From contig CANHYZ010000192.1 of assembly GCA_947464885.1 (NCBI GenBank), positions 1 through 5,079 on the forward strand: a DNA stretch of 5,079 bases, read 5' to 3'. Every line of letters begins with the position of its first letter. Within the stretch, counting starts at the first letter, position 1. The notes under the pieces are model-generated. The model saw nothing but the letters and a program-made list of their open reading frames with translations, did not search any database and was not told where the DNA came from. The position numbers and the translations under genes are program-made. Positions 1 to 4,567 of the stretch are shown here, piece after piece. Origin of the DNA: Flavobacteriales bacterium (lineage in GTDB: Bacteria; Bacteroidota; Bacteroidia; Flavobacteriales_D; Sanyastnellaceae).

Positions 1-380
1 AATACTTGGGGGGCCATCCCGACATCAACGATGCAAAGCCGCATACATCGCTATTCTTCAAGGACGGTGCATTGCATATCATGGAAGACATGCCCTTAAA
101 CATGCCTATTAAGCTTGCCGAAATACCGGGAGCTAATGTCAAGAACGTGGTGGTCGAGGATCAGTCTTCGGTGGAGCGCCGTGTGACGCTTGGTCGCATG
201 TTGCTCGTGGGCATTTTCGCCTTTGCCTGGAAGAAGAAAAAGAAGAACGAACAAGCCTACCTCATTTTCGAATGGTCGGACGGACGTTTCGAGCACGAAA
301 CCATTTTCGAATTTGAAGGCCGCGATGCGATGGTGAAGGCGAACACGGCACGGAATGGGGTGATTAAGTGGTTGAGGTGA
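1..380 (+). CDS. PH-like domain protein, C-terminal part (5' end outside window)
   Basis: The reading frame is open from the left edge (first full codon TAC at 3) to TGA at 378-380, so the N-terminus is missing; the TTG at 6 is just an in-frame codon. About 125 residues are visible. They begin YLGGHPDI and continue with short alternating beta-strand-like segments, then RVTLGRMLLVGIFAFAWKKKKKN, then the strands AYLIFEWSDGRF and ETIFEFEG, and a final amphipathic helix ending KWLR. This pattern resembles small bacterial pleckstrin-homology-like proteins, where strands are capped by a C-terminal helix. That is recognition by pattern, not by a search. The hydrophobic stretch MLLVGIFAFAW followed by five lysines could be a buried strand or a membrane-contacting segment. 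The function is unknown. The last codons and the sequence after the stop recur in degenerate form near 2144-2224. Confidence 0.7.
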   Translation, partial: YLGGHPDINDAKPHTSLFFKDGALHIMEDMPLNMPIKLAEIPGANVKNVVVEDQSSVERRVTLGRMLLVGIFAFAWKKKKKNEQAYLIFEWSDGRFEHETIFEFEGRDAMVKANTARNGVIKWLR

Positions 381-420
381 GTGGTTAGTGTTTTATTGTG
401 CTTCCTCTTTCGTGTTTATC
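340..420 (+). repeat. Direct repeat copy 1 (PH-gene tail and 3' flank)
   Basis: Positions 355-420 align without gaps to 2159-2224 (constant offset 1804). About 53 of 66 bases match by eye; the best blocks are ATGGGGTGAT, GTTG-GGTGA, TATTGTG and CGTGTTTA. With one extra base in copy 2, the similarity weakly extends left to about 340. The repeat covers the last eight codons of the PH-like gene, its stop, and about 40 bases up to just before the FISUMP gene start. The GTG at 388 that opens the longer FISUMP reading frame lies inside this repeat, which is one reason to prefer the ATG at 439. Confidence 0.55.
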
Positions 421-424
421 TTCG
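396..424 (+). promoter_or_regulatory. Weak candidate promoter for the FISUMP gene
   Basis: TTG at 396-398 and TATCTTCG at 417-424 are 18 bases apart. They resemble the Bacteroidota primary promoter pattern (TTTG / TAnnTTTG) with one mismatch in the -7 box. A start about seven bases downstream would give a short leader before the ATG at 439. The -7 box is not conserved in the duplicated copy at 2221-2228, and one mismatch is easy to find by chance. Confidence 0.25.
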
Positions 425-438
425 TTCAAAACATAATC

Positions 439-1611
439 ATGCGCTTCACCTTCACCGCTCTTGCACTGTTCATTACCTCAATTCTAATAGCCCAAGCCCC
501 TGCGCTTATTCCATACCAAGCTATTGCCCGCAACGCAGCGGGTGAACCATTGTCTAGTAACACGCTCACTGCGCGTTTCACCATTCATGATGGAACTGCC
601 AACGGCACAAGCGTGTGGCAGGAATTGCAGACAGTAAGCACAAGCGCGCTGGGGTTGTTTACCGTTCAACTTGGCAGTAGTATATCACTTTCAACGGTCA
701 ACTGGGCGAATGGAGCCAAATTCATGCAAGTGGAAATCGACTTAGGAAATGGGTTTGTGGATATCGGAACGCAGCAGTTGTTGAGTGTGCCGTATGCGTT
801 GCATGCGGGGAGTGTGCATCTTGATGTGAGCACAACGGGGGATACGCTGTTTGTCGGCGACGGAAGTTTTGTGATTATCCCCGGCATCAGCGAGGCAAAT
901 AGCTTTACCACAGGAACAACGCTCCACTCCTGCGGTGCACCCAATGTGCATAACCCCGATTTGACCTATGGCACCATGATCGACCAGGAAGGAAATGTGT
1001 ATAAGACTATCGCCATCGGAACGCAGGTTTGGATGGCGGAGAACCTCAATACGAGTATTTATCGCAATGGGGATCTTATACCTACCAATTTGAATAATGC
1101 GGCTTGGTCAACGACTACTTCGGGAGCATGGAATTATTACAACAATGACGAGAGCAATGAGTGTCCGTACGGTAAGTTATACAACTGGTATACCTGTGTT
1201 GATGAGCGCGGATTGTGTCCAGTGGATTGGCATGTGCCAAGTGATGTGGAGTGGAGTGCATTGATAGAATTTCTTGATCCATCAATGGATCCTTTTTCCA
1301 CCGGTGCGCAGAGCTTAATAGCTGGGGGTAGAATGAAAACTATAGGAACAACGGATAACTCATCTGGGTTTTGGAATGCTCCCAATACTGGAGCCACAAA
1401 CGACAGCGGGTTTTCGTCAATATCCGGAGGCAGAAAACTTGTAAACTTTGGAGTTTACCATTACATGGGTTTCTATGATGTTTGGTGGAGCAACTCAGAT
1501 TTCAATTCCACCTCAGCTTGGACACGGACACTAATAAATAGCAGCTCTAGTTTCTTTAGAAACACGGACACAAAGCAAGTAGGAATGACAGTCCGCTGTC
1601 TCCGCGATTAA
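439..1611 (+). CDS. Secreted FISUMP-domain protein (390 aa)
   Basis: This is a probable exported surface protein of unknown function. I chose the ATG at 439 because it gives a clean signal peptide: MRF, then a hydrophobic core ALALFITSILI, with probable cleavage after AQA near residue 20. The frame also opens at GTG 388, but that adds a second hydrophobic stretch and starts in a repeat. Residues about 21-123 form the Bacteroidota N-terminal beta-rich module (IPYQAIARNAAGEPL, FTVQLG, KFMQVEID, QQLLSVPYALHAG). A linker (124-180) contains SCGAPNVHNPDLTYG. Residues about 182-390 are a FISUMP domain (Fibrobacter succinogenes major paralogous domain), with DQEGNVYKTIAIGTQVWMAENL, YYNNDESN, YGKLYNWYT, LCPVDWHVPSDVEW, GATNDSGF and terminal VRCLRD. 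There is no T9SS sorting domain at the C-terminus. The last third of the gene looks more AT-rich than the first part. The domain assignment is firm; the role (adhesion or surface display) is inference. Confidence 0.9.
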   Translation: MRFTFTALALFITSILIAQAPALIPYQAIARNAAGEPLSSNTLTARFTIHDGTANGTSVWQELQTVSTSALGLFTVQLGSSISLSTVNWANGAKFMQVEIDLGNGFVDIGTQQLLSVPYALHAGSVHLDVSTTGDTLFVGDGSFVIIPGISEANSFTTGTTLHSCGAPNVHNPDLTYGTMIDQEGNVYKTIAIGTQVWMAENLNTSIYRNGDLIPTNLNNAAWSTTTSGAWNYYNNDESNECPYGKLYNWYTCVDERGLCPVDWHVPSDVEWSALIEFLDPSMDPFSTGAQSLIAGGRMKTIGTTDNSSGFWNAPNTGATNDSGFSSISGGRKLVNFGVYHYMGFYDVWWSNSDFNSTSAWTRTLINSSSSFFRNTDTKQVGMTVRCLRD

Positions 1612-1748
1612 TCTATCAAAAATTAGTCAGCCGCAGCCCGCGATTGAAATCGTGGTCAGTGCAGGTCATTCGAAACTCACAGGTTATCCTCAGTCCCTAT
1701 AAACCGCCCTCGACTCCGCTCGGGCACCGGATGTTTAGCGGATGTGGG

Positions 1749-1796
1749 CACCTCGGCTCCGCTCGGTGACCGCGCCTCGGCTCCGCTCGGTGACCG
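1749..1796 (+). repeat. Tandem duplication of a 24-bp REP-like unit
   Basis: Positions 1749-1772 and 1773-1796 are directly abutting 24-base copies that differ only at the second base (A versus G). This points to a recent slippage or local duplication within the REP-like cluster. Confidence 0.85.
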
Positions 1797-1822
1797 CCGG
1801 CGTCGACCGAGCGGAGCCGAGG
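1775..1822. repeat. Long perfect inverted repeat, 17-bp stem
   Basis: CCTCGGCTCCGCTCGGT at 1775-1791 is exactly complementary to 1806-1822, with a 14-base loop that itself contains the palindrome GCCGGC. It arises from one direct and one inverted REP-like unit facing each other. It lies 164 bases after the FISUMP stop codon and could slow or end transcription or protect the mRNA 3' end. There is no T-run on either side, so it is not called a terminator. Confidence 0.75.
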
Positions 1823-1927
1823 TCATCATTTCATTCGAACTGCCCGGTCCCCGAGCGAAGTCGAGGGGCTCGCAAACATTCGTCTGACGCTGTCTGACAA
1901 ATTCAAATCTGTTCAATGTCAGTGAAT

Positions 1928-2052
1928 CGGAATGAACTCACCTTTTCGAAGGTGTAAACTTTCTGGGTGTTAACATTTAAAATGTACACATCGAAAATGT
2001 TAACTCGTGTGGACGGAATTTTTCCTGCGAATGCAGGCCTTGGTTCATTCCG
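1928..2052. repeat. Nested inverted repeats (possible structured element)
   Basis: An outer perfect 10-bp inverted repeat (CGGAATGAAC at 1928-1937, GTTCATTCCG at 2043-2052) encloses three further perfect stems in series. These are CACCTT-TTCG-AAGGTG (1939-1954), GTTAACATTT/AAATGTTAAC (1969-1978 with 1995-2004, 16-base loop) and CCTGC-GAAT-GCAGG (2023-2036). If transcribed it could fold as a closed stem with three arms. The 10-bp ends could also be terminal repeats of a small non-autonomous element, although I see no target-site duplication. No known RNA family was recognised. Confidence 0.45.
1953..2012. repeat. Four TGTWMAC motifs phased every 15 bp
   Basis: TGTAAAC (1953), TGTTAAC (1968), TGTACAC (1983) and TGTTAAC (1998) begin exactly 15 bases apart. 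The middle two units end in AAAA. Phased direct repeats of this kind can be protein-binding arrays, but a 15-bp period does not place the sites on the same helical face, and no neighbouring regulator or replication gene is visible. Confidence 0.5.
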
Positions 2053-2068
2053 GATGTCGCCCCGAGTG

Positions 2069-2146
2069 AACATGTCGCCTCTACGAGGCTAGTAAACATG
2101 TTGCCTCTACGGGGCTAGCGAATATGTCGCCTCTACGAGGCTGGAG
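2069..2146. repeat. Three tandem 26-bp hairpin repeats
   Basis: Units begin at 2069, 2095 and 2121, each starting AAYATGTYGCCTCTACG. Each carries a small hairpin GCCTC-TAC-GAGGC (2077-2089 in unit 1). In unit 2 the right arm is GGGGC, which turns one pair into a T-G wobble and so keeps the fold. A partial related block (GATGTCGCC) sits just upstream at 2053-2061 but out of phase. There are no unique spacers, so this is not a CRISPR array. Confidence 0.75.
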
Positions 2147-2224
2147 CGCGGCGAGGATATGGGGTGATGAGGTGGTTGCGGTGAGAGGTTGTTGTTGTAT
2201 TGTGCAGCATCCATCGTGTTTAAC
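2144..2224 (+). pseudogene. Degenerate second copy of PH-gene tail and 3' flank
   Basis: This segment repeats 340-420 (ungapped from 2159). In the matching frame, codons 2161-2184 read GVMRWLR-stop, against GVIKWLR-stop in the intact gene at 357-380. Upstream of 2159 a one-base length difference breaks the frame and similarity fades into the 26-bp repeats, so only the extreme C-terminus of a paralogue would remain. The alternative is that the G/T-rich stretch is a dispersed repeat that forms the ends of both loci. Confidence 0.4.
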
Positions 2225-2360
2225 TCATCACACAGGTCTGGCTGCGCGTATGAGCAGAAATATTTAATCCATCCCTTATTTGTTTGCTTTTATGTTTCAT
2301 GAATTTTTCAGAAGCAGCGAAAGAACTCCATATCCGTGGCCTACATGTGGCCTAGACTGC

Positions 2361-2406
2361 AAACAAAAAAATCCGCAACTCCTTTGAGACAAAGTGATTG
2401 CGGATT
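2361..2406 (-). terminator. Rho-independent terminator of the tRNA-Ala unit
   Basis: On the minus strand, AATCCGCAA (2406-2398) pairs perfectly with TTGCGGATT (2378-2370). Inside lie a 3x3 internal loop and a further CTTTG/CAAAG stem with a three-base loop. The stem is followed directly by a T-rich run (2370-2361, minus strand). It starts five bases after the CCA end of the tRNA. On the plus strand the T-run is absent, so it acts on minus-strand transcripts. Confidence 0.88.
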
Positions 2407-2410
2407 CATA

Positions 2411-2487
<77 letters not shown>

Positions 2488-2504
2488 AATAATTAAAAAA
2501 CATC

Positions 2505-2554
2505 TGCCTTGCAAGCGTCCCGAAATACTTCGGGACCAGCTGAGCTATACCCCC
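2505..2554 (-). pseudogene. Broken tRNA-Ala 5' half, interrupted by a palindrome
   Basis: On the minus strand, GGGGGTATAGCTCAGCTGGT (2554-2535) matches the first 20 bases of the intact neighbour except one. The 3' side of the D arm is then replaced by a palindrome (2536-2517). After that, GCTTGCAAGGCA (2516-2505) matches the anticodon-arm region GCTTGCATGGCA of the intact gene with one change. No T arm or 3' acceptor strand follows; instead there is an AT-rich spacer to the intact tRNA. It cannot form a tRNA. It lies immediately downstream of the promoter, so it is presumably transcribed as the leader of the tRNA-Ala(GGC) transcript. Confidence 0.8.
2517..2536. repeat. 20-bp palindrome inside the tRNA remnant
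   Basis: GTCCCGAA (2517-2524) and TTCGGGAC (2529-2536) form a perfect eight-bp stem around a four-base loop. It sits where the second half of the tRNA D arm should be. From general knowledge, short 'CCCGA...TCGGG' palindromes are common dispersed repeats in Bacteroidota genomes, so insertion of one is plausible. This window contains no second copy. Confidence 0.75.
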
Positions 2555-2566
2555 ATAATGCGGGCG

Positions 2567-2597
2567 CAAATATAAGCGGCCACTTTTACGTCACAAA
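2567..2597 (-). promoter_or_regulatory. Bacteroidota-type promoter of the tRNA unit
   Basis: On the minus strand, TTTG (2597-2594) and TATATTTG (2574-2567) are separated by 19 bases. This matches the Bacteroidota primary sigma factor consensus (-33 TTTG, -7 TAnnTTTG) exactly. The expected start is near 2560, about six bases before the tRNA remnant at 2554. The promoter lies between the methyltransferase stop codon and the tRNA remnant. Confidence 0.82.
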
Positions 2598-2645
2598 GTT
2601 TTTATTGCACGAGGCAATGGAGAGCCGGTTGGGTAAACGCGACGG

Positions 2646-3599
2646 TCAGTGCTTGTGCGCAATGATCATGTGTGACTTCACATACGTCTCCGTGCCGCGC
2701 TTACGGATGTAATAGCCGTAAGCCGCCTCCGGGAGGATGGCACGGATCAGGCGATTGATGAGCGATCGCTTGCCGCGTGGGGCAATCGTGACGTCCGACT
2801 TTTTCACCCATCCCAGGTTGCGCACAAACCAGAAGTCGCCCTCCTCGCCTGTTACCCAGGCCTTGTGGCAATTCATCGATTGCACGGTTGACCCGGCATT
2901 CGGCAATTCGAACACACTCACCGCGGTTTGCGTTGTCACCATCGGAATGTTTTCCAACTGCCACTCAAACGGCGTATGCAAATAGTACGGCACAACCTCA
3001 ATGCGCTTAAAACCATGCGCTTGAAGCAACGTCTTCACATAGCTGAGATTCGCTCGGAAATTGACCAGGTTTTTCGCACGCTCATATTGGAGAACAGGCT
3101 CCGGATCATAGCGCATCAAAAAGCCATCCTTGAGGTAGAGCGTTTCGTTGCACACTTCCGACAACCGCTGCAATCCGAGGTTCGGATTATCCAACCACGA
3201 CAGCACATTGGTGCACAACACACAGTCAAACGTTTCCCCCAGCTCCTGTATATCGTAAATGCTCTTGGGCGTAATCTGCACGTTGGAATGCAGGTAGTTT
3301 TTCATTAAGGTGATCCCCGTAGAATTCCAGCCTCCCATGTTGCCGCTTACTCCGTCGTAGTATAAATCGGTCGCCACCATGCGCTTCGCGCCGCGACGTT
3401 CCGCATCAAAAACGAAATACCCATCGTTCGCCCCCACATCCAGAAACGACTTGCCATCCATGCGAGCCGGTAAATGATTCAACGCCCATTCATCCGGGTG
3501 AAGAATATAGCCCTGCGATACACGGCCATCGCCCATTGGAATACGCTGACGCCAATGCTTGTATGCCAGAATCTTTTCGAAATCGTTCATCACCTTCAT
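2646..3599 (-). CDS. Class I SAM-dependent methyltransferase (317 aa)
   Basis: The protein has a Rossmann-fold methyltransferase core. Glycine-rich motif I is FLDVGANDGYF (residues 52-62), the acidic SAM-ribose-binding residue is probably D78 in MVATD, and a motif-IV-like strand FDCVLCTNVLSWLDNP spans 124-139. The N-terminal part (HWRQRIPMGDGRVSQGYILHPDEW) and motif I recall the DUF1698/CmoB-like branch, but the sequence is too divergent to name a substrate. The C-terminal 100 residues include a beta-rich segment (EGDFWFVRNLGWVKKSDV) and a basic tail. The start at ATG 3599 is chosen over TTG 3608. ATG 3590 is also possible, because a -7 box ends at 3606. The gene is divergent from an acetyltransferase, which suggests glycan or lipid modification, but this is inference. 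No terminator is seen between its stop and the tRNA promoter. Confidence 0.85.
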   Translation of the reverse strand: MKVMNDFEKILAYKHWRQRIPMGDGRVSQGYILHPDEWALNHLPARMDGKSFLDVGANDGYFVFDAERRGAKRMVATDLYYDGVSGNMGGWNSTGITLMKNYLHSNVQITPKSIYDIQELGETFDCVLCTNVLSWLDNPNLGLQRLSEVCNETLYLKDGFLMRYDPEPVLQYERAKNLVNFRANLSYVKTLLQAHGFKRIEVVPYYLHTPFEWQLENIPMVTTQTAVSVFELPNAGSTVQSMNCHKAWVTGEEGDFWFVRNLGWVKKSDVTIAPRGKRSLINRLIRAILPEAAYGYYIRKRGTETYVKSHMIIAHKH

Positions 3600-3605
3600 T
3601 TTGGC

Positions 3606-3613
3606 CAAAGGTA
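3606..3613 (-). promoter_or_regulatory. Candidate -7 box for the methyltransferase
   Basis: The minus strand reads TACCTTTG, a perfect TAnnTTTG match. No TTTG is found 17-23 bases upstream. If it is used, transcription would begin at about 3597-3602, giving a leaderless or nearly leaderless mRNA, and possibly translation from ATG 3590. Confidence 0.3.
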
Positions 3614-3712
3614 ATCAAGCAACCGTTTTCTCTGTCTTCTTTGATTTGACACAGAGCACGTTCAACGTCATGATACTTTCATTCTGATGTATACTTGTGC
3701 AGCCTAAAAACA

Positions 3713-4279
3713 ATGCTGATTCGCTACCTCACTCTGCGTTATTCCCTGTGGAATTTCTGGATGCTTCGTAAAGCATCGAAAGGATCGTCCTTAATGATCC
3801 GCGGACCCTTATGGGTGAGCCAGAAGGGCGAATTTACCATCGGCACTAACGTCACCATCAACAGCGATTACCGAGCGAATCCTGTTGGGGTAGGGTCCAA
3901 AACGCAATTCATAATCCGGTCCGGTGCACGGCTTCAACTGGGCAACAACATCGGTATTTCGAATACGTCCTTTTTCTGCGCACAAGCCATCACCATCGAA
4001 GACCATGTGCTCATTGGTAATGGTTGTATGATTTGGGACGCCGACTTCCACCCTATCAACCATAGCGAGCGTATGGCTAACCCCAACAGCGGCTACAAAT
4101 CCAAACCAATCGTTATTCGTCAGGGCGCTTTTATCGGCGGCTCAACCATTATTCTCAAAGGCGTGGAGATAGGCGAACGCGCAGTTGTCGGTGCCGGAAG
4201 CGTGGTCACACGCTCCATTGGGCCGGATGAACTTTGGGCCGGCAATCCGGCTGTTTTCATTCGGAAAATCAACGAATAA
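3713..4279 (+). CDS. Left-handed beta-helix acyl(acetyl)transferase (188 aa)
   Basis: This is a hexapeptide-repeat transferase of the maltose/galactoside/WbbJ O-acetyltransferase type, expected to move an acetyl group from acetyl-CoA to a sugar hydroxyl. After a basic, hydrophobic N-terminal segment (1-30), irregular hexapeptide coils run through 31-105 (GEFTIGTNVTIN, GARLQLGNNIGI, ITIEDHVLIGNGCMI). The conserved loop DADFHPI (109-115) carries the likely catalytic His113. Regular coils follow (IRQGAFIGGSTIILKGVEIGERAVVGAGSVV, 135-165). The family C-terminus AGNPAVFIRKI closes the protein. Length is normal for the family. ATG 3713 is preferred over TTG 3695 because an A-rich stretch precedes it, as usual in Bacteroidota. 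TATACTTG at 3690-3697 is a one-mismatch -7 box without a -33 partner. The acceptor sugar is unknown; the divergent methyltransferase suggests surface polysaccharide modification. Confidence 0.92.
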   Translation: MLIRYLTLRYSLWNFWMLRKASKGSSLMIRGPLWVSQKGEFTIGTNVTINSDYRANPVGVGSKTQFIIRSGARLQLGNNIGISNTSFFCAQAITIEDHVLIGNGCMIWDADFHPINHSERMANPNSGYKSKPIVIRQGAFIGGSTIILKGVEIGERAVVGAGSVVTRSIGPDELWAGNPAVFIRKINE

Positions 4280-4480
4280 AAACGAACCCGTTGGCGTTCC
4301 TTCATCCTGTAACGCGATGTTTTGAATCGCCATTGGAGGGCAAATAACCCCTGATCATCAACTCATTAACCCCTTCCGTCTAAAAACAACGGTCATACTG
4401 CAACCAATTTTCCTTTGAGTGAGTCTATCTGACTGAGGGGTTTAATTATTGGTAAACGTTTTTTCGTTTTGGTTAAGTAT

Positions 4481-4507
4481 AAAAAAGCGCTTTTGGGCGC
4501 TTTTTTT
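4481..4507 (+). terminator. Intrinsic terminator after the acetyltransferase gene
   Basis: AAAAAAGCGC (4481-4490) pairs perfectly with GCGCTTTTTT (4497-4506) around a TTTTGG loop, with seven T's on the plus strand. The A-run on the other side makes it bidirectional in principle. It lies about 200 bases after the acetyltransferase stop, so the transcript would have a long 3' UTR. Between them (4280-4480) I see only weak hairpins such as GCGAT/ATCGC at 4314-4330. Confidence 0.85.
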
Positions 4508-4513
4508 ATGCCC

Positions 4514-4547
4514 AAAAAAAGAGGCCACCCTTTCGGGCAGCCTCTTT
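4514..4547 (-). terminator. Intrinsic terminator of the T9SS-protein gene
   Basis: On the minus strand a 13-bp stem (4547-4535 with 4530-4518, including two G-T wobbles) is capped by a GAAA tetraloop. It ends in a run of seven T's (4520-4514) that overlaps the stem base. It begins about 20 bases after the TAA stop at 4568-4570, the normal position for a terminator. Confidence 0.92.
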
Positions 4548-4567
4548 CAAGAGTCTATGGGATTCGA

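Larger units (their letters stand above)
1706..1868. repeat. Cluster of five REP-like hairpin sequences
   Basis: Five related 20-base elements, each with a closing four-bp stem around a variant of TCG(G/A)CTCCGCTC: 1706-1725 (GCCC/GGGC), 1749-1768 (CACC/GGTG), 1773-1792, and inverted copies at 1805-1824 (GACC/GGTC) and 1849-1868 (CCCC/GGGG, core GAGCGAAGTCGA). The outer stem bases co-vary between copies while the core stays nearly fixed, as expected for hairpins kept for structure. From general knowledge, similar 'CTTCGACTCCGCTCAG' type sequences are dispersed in many Bacteroidota genomes. No transposase of the RAYT type is in the window. Confidence 0.7.
1612..2360. other. Repeat-rich non-coding interval
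   Basis: No frame here encodes a credible protein. The one sizeable minus-strand frame (1677-1916) translates the REP-like repeats into low-complexity arginine/proline/glycine/serine-rich sequence. Contents in order: a small isolated hairpin at 1638-1655 (seven-bp stem, TGAA loop, no T-run, so a poor terminator); a REP-like cluster at 1706-1868; direct repeats of GTCTGAC ten bases apart at 1882-1898; nested inverted repeats at 1928-2052; three tandem 26-bp units at 2069-2146; and the degenerate copy of the 340-420 junction at 2144-2224. I see nothing recognisable in 2225-2360. Confidence 0.7.

Noticed and set aside
388..438. GTG-initiated N-terminal extension of the FISUMP protein
   Set aside because: It adds a second hydrophobic stretch before a complete signal peptide and starts inside a duplicated non-coding segment. 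The ATG at 439 gives a normal secreted protein.
1638..1655. Terminator of the FISUMP gene
   Set aside because: It is a seven-bp hairpin without a following T-run on the plus strand.
1677..1916. 79-codon minus-strand reading frame
   Set aside because: It is a translation of the REP-like repeats with repeated RSPSGAE-type peptides and no start signal.
1969..2004. Integron attC site (GTTAACA...TGTTAAC)
   Set aside because: The core does not fit GTTRRRY/RYYYAAC with the expected paired boxes, and no integrase or cassette structure is present.
1953..2012. Iteron replication origin
   Set aside because: There is phasing but no replication initiator gene, DnaA-box cluster or plasmid context.
2069..2146. 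CRISPR array
   Set aside because: The 26-bp units abut with no unique spacers, and no cas gene is present.
2590..2645. Terminator of the methyltransferase
   Set aside because: The small ATTGC/GCAAT hairpin is followed by A's, not T's, on the minus strand.
2509..2712. 67-codon plus-strand reading frame
   Set aside because: It runs antisense through the tRNA remnant, its promoter and the methyltransferase 3' end, and has no protein-like features.
2928..3308. 126-codon plus-strand reading frame inside the methyltransferase
   Set aside because: It is an antisense shadow of a gene with clear methyltransferase motifs on the other strand.
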